Program-made: the position numbers and the translations under genes
The notes under the pieces: generated by a model
What the model was told of the DNA's origin: nothing
What the model saw: the letters and a program-made list of their open reading frames with translations, nothing else
Database searches by the model: none
Shown: in pieces, positions 8,201-11,888 of the stretch
Layout of the letters: each line of letters starts with the position of its first letter
How positions within the stretch are numbered: position 1 is the stretch's first letter
Origin: Chrysochromulina tobinii
Lineage: Eukaryota > Haptophyta > Prymnesiales > Chrysochromulinaceae
Reading direction: 5' to 3'
DNA: 11,888 bases
Assembly: GCA_001275005.1 (NCBI GenBank)
Contig: JWZX01001053.1
Location: forward strand, 1-11,888

Positions 8201-10179
8201 CAACGACGACCGCATAGCCCTTGGCGCGGCACTCTTGGGCCACGCGTACGACCTGCGGCACCTTGACGCTCATGCAGAGCTGCTTGAAGAAGCGCTGGTG
8301 GGCGCCCCAGAACTGCGCCATCGCATGCTTCGGGGCCACCCACCCGTCGCAGCTGTGAAGTTGCTCGAGCGCACTCTCAAAGCACTCTTGCATCGCTTGC
8401 CAGAAGAGCGCGCACCGGTCATACAGCGTCGCCTGACGCTCGTCCAAGTGCACGTTGATCGTCTCAAAGGTCGCGTCCTTGTAGCTCAGGTTACGGCTTA
8501 GGTACATGCCGCGCTGCTTCATGTCGAGCGCGATCAACTCCATCGCGCCGACGCCTGCCTTGTCGATGGCCTTGTCGAAGGCCCCGAAATTCTCGAAGGC
8601 AGTGCCGGGTCCCCACAGGCCCAGCCGCACCATGTACGCCATGTTCTTGACCGAGCTCGCGCCGGTGGCGGAGCAGTAGACGACGCGCGCCTTGGGCAGG
8701 TGCTCCTGGAGCTCGAGCACCGCTCGACCGGTGAGCGTGCCCTGCCCGCCGCTGCTGCCCATCACGAGGTTCTTGGCCTTGTGGCACTCGTCGAAGAGTA
8801 CGCAGCCCGTAGCCACGCCCGCGCCCGCGCCCGCACCCTCGCCCTTGACCGACGCCTTGCCACCACCACCGCCGCCGCCGACACCACCATTCATCCATCG
8901 CACGATCTGCTCGAGCCGTGTGCGCTTGGCGGCGCCGCTCGTGGCGGCGGCGGTGGCGTCCTTCTCAGCGTCCTCGTCGCCTTCCTCCAAGGCTGCCTGC
9001 CGGTCCTTCTCGGCGGCGTTCAGGCCTTCCTTGGCAACCAGCGCCGAGTAGGTGCAGAAGAGCTGCGCGCACCGTCGCCGAGAGGCAGATGGAGGAAGGG
9101 AGCGCACAGCTCAGCAAGGTACAGCAGGGTTCGGGACCCAAGGCAGCAGAGGCGAGGCAGCTCACCACGCCGGCCTTGAGGCTGATATCACGGTACGAGA
9201 GTCGCGTGAGGTTCACAATGGGGATCTCGCCGATGGCGGGCTCTAGGTGTTTCAGTAGATCCTTGAGGTCGCGGCTGGCGTCGTGCTCCAGGTCTGGAGA
9301 GACGGAGAGCCACACGTGCCGCTTGCGCCCGGCAAGCCAGTTTTCGAGGATGATGGCGGCGAGCTGGCGCCCCTTGCCCACGCCGGGCCCATCGCCGAGG
9401 AAGAATCCGGCCGTCGAGGCCGCCGGGTCGGAGAGCGTCTGCTCGTGGCGCAGCCCGGCGTAGGCGACGGCCTCAAGCTGCAGCGCCGAGAGCGTGCGGT
9501 GCGCGACACACGACTGCAGGATGCCGGGCAGGAGCTGGCCGGTGTCGGCGAAGCGCGGCGGCTGCACGAAGGCGAGCGACGTGGTCTCGACGACCGGGTC
9601 GGGGTGCTCGCTCCCGTGCGGAAAGTGGCAAGGCTTGTAGTGCTCGAAGAGCTCCTCGCTCTCCTCGTCGTCACCCTCGATTCCGGCGCTTTCGGCGTCG
9701 CCCGCCGCAGGAGGCAAAGTCTCGTCGGCCGACGGCGCCGCGGATGCAGGATCACCCACCGTCGCGTCGACCGCTGCGGGAGCCGACGGCGCCGCTTGCG
9801 GCGGCGGCAGTGACGGCGGACGAGCTGCGGTCGGCGGACGAGCTGCCCGAGCACGCTGCTCAGCCAGCTCGCGCGACTGTTGCTGGCGTTTGGCCTCCGC
9901 CCGCGCAGTCACCCAGCGCCGTCTGGCAGGTGTCGCGTGACAGTGCGACGGGCACGAATCACACGCGTCGCTGCACGTGCGTCCATCGCACCCGGCCGTC
10001 CAGTGAGTGCACTTGGAAGCGACATCATCGCACACCCAGCAGTAGCAAAAGTCGCAGCGGTCGCCGTGTGCGCCCGGCTTGAAGGGGTGCGTGATGCAGT
10101 CGGGCCGAGCGTGCGGTGCGTCGCGTGCAGCGTTGAAGCCCGACTCCCCCGTGACCTCGACATCCGAATCGGAGTCCAT
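5261..10179 (-). CDS. Strawberry-notch (SNO/SBNO/FGT1) family DEAD/H-type helicase, three exons
   Basis: Spliced join on the minus strand: 10179-9166, 9062-5899, 5819-5261, giving 1578 residues. The family couples an SF2-type ATPase to chromatin and transcription control in the nucleus (metazoan SBNO1/2, Arabidopsis FORGETTER1). Order of parts: acidic start; Cys-rich module 42-82 (CDFCYCWVCD ... SHCHATP); Pro/Ala linker; SNO region with HPDPVVETTSLA (192-203) and LSALQLEAVAYA (230-241); Walker A GDGPGVGKGR (262-271); VWLSVSPDLEHDASRDL (289-305). After intron 1 come TYSAL, a Gly-rich insert (397-423), the Walker B box DECH (429-432), SATGAS (469-474) and MAYMVRLGLWG. A long acidic/Ser-rich insert follows, with a SAP-like stretch (818-850: LGTTQLRRRLFDLGVHGEAK...GKAALVEAVYA). 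Then KMVAIISEAASSGISLHADR (1019-1038), motif VI QLGRTHRSNQ (1063-1072) and the SNO C-terminal region ending in VIAGSILPLW and GTRIVGV (exon 3). All core motifs are intact. The start is the first ATG (GACGATGG context). It is somewhat longer than plant and human members owing to low-complexity inserts. Confidence 0.96.
5820..5898 (-). other. Intron 2 of the SNO helicase gene (79 nt, GT-AG, phase 2)
   Basis: Exon 2 ends ...TACACCAG and exon 3 begins GTACGACCTC. The intron starts GTACGACC and ends CGTCATCAG. Splicing joins ERRTYTR to YDLGDERAKARAQREW and continues into the conserved C-terminal region. Unspliced, the frame stops 12 codons later (5856-5858). The first bases of the intron repeat the first bases of exon 3: AGGTACGACCTCGG occurs at both boundaries, and the match continues as GATGAGAG after a one-base indel. 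Confidence 0.88.
9063..9165 (-). other. Intron 1 of the SNO helicase gene (103 nt, GT-AG, phase 0)
   Basis: Exon 1 ends in the codon GTG (9168-9166). The intron begins GTGAGC, a strong donor, and ends GTGCGCGCAG; exon 2 begins CTC TTC TGC. Joining gives LKAGV-LFCTYSALV, matching the family strand before the DECH box. The length is not a multiple of three, so retention would shift the frame before Walker B and leave a protein with Walker A only. The interior is pyrimidine-rich in its last third; branch-point candidates include GCTGAGC. Confidence 0.93.
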
Positions 10180-10567
10180 CGTCGGCGCCCGTCCTCTCCC
10201 GCCTCGTGTGTCCCTGCGCTACGAGGGAGAATCATAGACGGAAACGTCGTGTTGAGCGCCCTCTCGACGGCCCAAACCTCCGTCCATAGCGATAGAGGCC
10301 CTCGTGCTTGGGGGTCCGAAGGTTTTGCGCGTTGTGATCAACAGCAGCAGCACCTACAAATCTTTTTCCGCTTGTACACAACAACACAAGATCACAAGTA
10401 CACAACACTCCGTCTCTAGAACACTAGAAGGACGACTCCGCGCAGCGCAGCGCGCGTATATGACGCGCCAACCGCAGACAGCAGAGCTCCGTCGTCCCCG
10501 CTTTCCGCTGGTGTATCTACAGTCGCAGTCAGACAGTCAGTCAAAGACAAAGTGGGCAGTTGTGCGT
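10180..10567. other. Upstream region of the SNO helicase gene; no gene seen
   Basis: No ORF here has convincing protein character. It should contain the helicase promoter and 5' leader, read leftward. The GC-rich part (10180-10320) adjoins the start; 10330-10420 is A/C-rich with a direct repeat GTACACAACA at 10374-10383 and 10398-10407. Around 10450-10475 is an imperfect inverted repeat GCGCGT-ATATG-ACGCGC whose right arm reads, on the minus strand, TTGGCGCGTC, similar to an E2F/DP-type site. That resemblance is weak evidence of function. Confidence 0.4.
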
Positions 10568-10645
10568 AGTTCAAGTTCAAGTATCATGTTACTACATAAA
10601 CAACAGACAACCTAAAGGAACTTGAACTTGAACTTGAACTTGAAC
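10568..10645. repeat. Inverted hexanucleotide repeats (GTTCAA / TTGAAC) forming a potential hairpin
   Basis: The left arm AGTTCAAGTTCAAGT (10568-10582) is the exact reverse complement of ACTTGAACTTGAACT within the right array, a (GAACTT)4-GAAC microsatellite at 10618-10645. The arms are separated by an A/T-rich loop of roughly 40 nt. The repeat unit is the same in both arms but opposite in orientation, which is not expected from simple slippage alone. TATATA follows at 10661-10666. Confidence 0.85.
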
Positions 10646-11095
10646 GTACAATACAATCTCTATATAGACCCGCCCAAACCGGGAAAGTCTTTGAGGCACG
10701 CTTTTTTTGCCCGTGGATCATCGGGAGCGTCCTTCGACAAGGCACCTTGTGGAACGAAGGAGCGTGGCCACCGAGGCTGCACCCTACGAGGGCAAGAACC
10801 GGCTCGGCCAGGAGCTCAGGGGCATACCGCTTGGGGCTGCTCGAGGCGCTTGAGGTTTTCCCCAAGTTCGGCTGGGGGCCACGGTGTGCTTGATGGTTCC
10901 CGGCCAGAAGCAAGAGGAGGGATGAAGCGGGCGCCGTCGCGGCCTTTTTTTTGTGCCGAACTCCCCACCCCCCCTACGTGTGGCACCCATCGAGAGGGTG
11001 CACAGACGGTTCCAGAAAGGTGTCTGCGGTCGCGGGGCATGCAAATCTCATTCCATAATGAGTTGCGTCAGTTTTGAGTTTTTTTTGAGCGTGCA
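10646..11095. other. Unassigned region with hairpins and T-runs; no supported gene
   Basis: All frames are broken or compositionally unconvincing. A TATATA (10661-10666) could be a promoter element for either strand, but no clear gene begins after it. Two inverted repeats are present (10730-10761, and GCACCC/GGGTGC at 10983-11001 with a 7-nt loop). T-runs lie at 10702-10708, 10945-10952 and 11079-11086. I found no tRNA-like A and B boxes. It could be a non-coding RNA locus, UTR sequence or a decayed gene; nothing decides between these. Confidence 0.35.
10730..10761. repeat. Imperfect hairpin, 13 paired bases with a 4-nt bulge
   Basis: TCCTTCG-ACAAGG-CA-CCTTGT-GGAA-CGAAGGA: the inner arms ACAAGG/CCTTGT and the outer arms TCCTTCG/CGAAGGA are each exact complements. 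They are separated by a two-base centre and a one-sided GGAA bulge. In RNA the two-base centre would force the innermost pair open to make a four-base loop. Confidence 0.6.
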
Positions 11096-11329
11096 ATGAC
11101 GTCGCGCGACTGCTTCTACTGCGGCAAGCGAGTCGCTGCGGGCAAATCTTGCAGTGTGCTGTTCCTCGACGGTCGGGGGTATCCCCCGAGCGACTCCGAG
11201 ATCATCCAGTACGCGCAACTCTGCGATACAACCCGCCAACATGATGCAGGCCATGCAGCATTTCCGAGATTGCGTGCAACTCATTTCAGTGCTATCGCCT
11301 GTTCAAAGACGTCAACAATTTCGTCGTGA
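11096..11329 (+). CDS. Candidate small ORF / first exon with a CxxC motif, unknown
   Basis: The ORF begins at an ATG, MTSRDCFYCGKRVAAGKSCS, and runs 77 codons. The first 45 or so codons have GC-ending, coding-like third positions and a CFYC pair that could bind zinc with later Cys. From about 11225 the composition becomes random, while another plus frame looks coding-like after a CATTTCAG at 11283-11290 (CYRLFKDVNNFVVSSVHVTR). This suggests a missed intron, but I could not find a donor joining the two in frame. I do not recognise the protein. It may be non-coding. Confidence 0.22.
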   Translation: MTSRDCFYCGKRVAAGKSCSVLFLDGRGYPPSDSEIIQYAQLCDTTRQHDAGHAAFPRLRATHFSAIACSKTSTISS

Positions 11330-11553
11330 GCAGCGTGCACGTCACACGCATTATTGGGGAAGCCTCTTCCTCCACACCAATCCTTCCAGCGCATCGCAAG
11401 GTGCTCACCGCCGCAGAGAAGGCAGCACATGTGAAGAGCATTCAGGCCGCTCGGCGGACAGTCTCTATGGCACAGCCAGCCACACGGCAGCCACCGCGTA
11501 GCCACCGCGCCACGCGCCGCACACACTCTCCAATTGCTGCAATCCCTTTTCAT
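11281..11553 (-). CDS. Candidate 90-residue ORF resembling a degenerate RING-H2 finger (possibly a pseudogene)
   Basis: The ORF starts at an ATG with an in-frame TAG just upstream. Residues 8-47 follow RING-H2 spacing: W8-x2-C11, then LPCGWLCHRDC (22-32), an 11-residue gap and CLLC (44-47). A canonical RING-H2 would have Cys at 8 and His at 26; both are Trp here, so two of eight metal ligands are missing. Functional RING-H2 proteins are usually E3 ubiquitin ligases, but this copy is unlikely to bind two zinc ions normally. The pattern match is from memory and by eye. The ORF overlaps the plus-strand candidate by 49 bp in opposite orientation, so at most one need be real here. Confidence 0.3.
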   Translation of the reverse strand: MKRDCSNWRVCAARGAVATRWLPCGWLCHRDCPPSGLNALHMCCLLCGGEHLAMRWKDWCGGRGFPNNACDVHAAHDEIVDVFEQAIALK

Positions 11554-11888
11554 GTCTCTTTTCTAATCCACGCAAGGCCTACCCAAGGCCGCCGCAAGTT
11601 GCCGCTGCTTGGACAGTACTTGGACAGCGGTTGCCGCCGCGCTTTTCCGCCGCTCTTTTCGCAACCGCGCAGCCGCCATCGCAATCATCAACGCCATCAC
11701 CTCCGCCACCGATAGCACCGCTGCTGCAGCCATCACCGCTGCCATTGCTGCCGACTTTGCCGTCTTCGCCTCGGTCGCCACGACGCCACCGCCTCCACAA
11801 AGCCAATGCTCACCGCCGCTATACCTCGAGCTACCCTTGCCACACCTCCTCCACGGCTCCAGATCCGCCGGAACAGCCGCCGCCGCAA
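11554..11888. other. Low-complexity, triplet-rich GC region; no supported gene
   Basis: Dominated by GCC/CCG/CCA-type triplets. One plus frame is open from about 11567 to the edge and one minus frame (11563-11781) is open, but both translate to Ala- or Arg/His-rich strings typical of such composition. On the minus strand the Ala-rich reading lacks a good ATG. It could be part of a coding low-complexity segment continuing beyond the window. Confidence 0.4.

Noticed and set aside
8965-10179. Separate 404-residue protein with Walker A only
   Set aside because: Past position 9166 the frame reads through intron 1 into out-of-frame exon 2. The helicase continues in another frame after a GT-AG junction.
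5261-10179. Viral or phage-type SNO-like helicase
   Set aside because: Related helicases occur in giant viruses and bacteria, but the two GT-AG introns and the full eukaryotic SNO C-terminal region support a cellular nuclear gene.
10622-11077. 151-codon plus ORF beginning with Asn-Leu repeats
   Set aside because: It starts at TTG within the GAACTT microsatellite and continues as Gly/Arg/Pro-rich random sequence with no motif.
10940-11090. Possible tRNA or Pol III gene suggested by T-runs and a GGTTCC box
   Set aside because: No acceptable A box, no cloverleaf, and the GGTTCC sequence does not continue as a proper B box.

Overview
This is eukaryotic nuclear DNA: GC-rich and compact, with GT-AG introns and Kozak-like ATG contexts but no bacterial signals. 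The best guess is a unicellular alga, perhaps haptophyte-like or stramenopile-like. That rests on very short spacers, small introns (103 and 79 nt), Ala-rich coiled-coil proteins, and a Trp-rich repeat style I recall from such genomes. The lineage is inferred, not proven.

Layout. Positions 1-824 hold the 5' part of a minus-strand gene for an acidic protein with a Pro-rich tail, running off the left edge. It is head-to-head (68 bp between ATGs) with a plus-strand GT34-type glycosyltransferase (893-1720). That gene converges, 43 bp apart, on a minus-strand gene (1764-4610) for a 948-residue protein with one membrane segment, a long Ala-rich coiled coil, a Trp-rich Sfi1-like repeat and a C-terminal EF-hand. 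A spacer of about 650 bp (4611-5260) follows. Next comes the main gene, a three-exon Strawberry-notch (SNO/SBNO) family helicase on the minus strand (5261-10179, 1578 residues after splicing). Positions 10180-11888 hold its upstream region, several inverted repeats and microsatellites, and two weak candidates: a plus-strand Cys-containing ORF and a minus-strand degenerate RING-H2-like ORF. The right end is low-complexity triplet-rich DNA.

The genes do not form an evident pathway. A secretory-route glycosyltransferase, a membrane/coiled-coil calcium-binding protein and a nuclear chromatin-type helicase are ordinary neighbours in a compact genome. I see no defence system, CRISPR array, transposase, rRNA or tRNA. 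The most notable points are the helicase architecture (a plant-like Cys-rich N-terminal module and a SAP-like insert) and its second intron, whose two ends are near-identical direct repeats, a footprint of recent intron gain.
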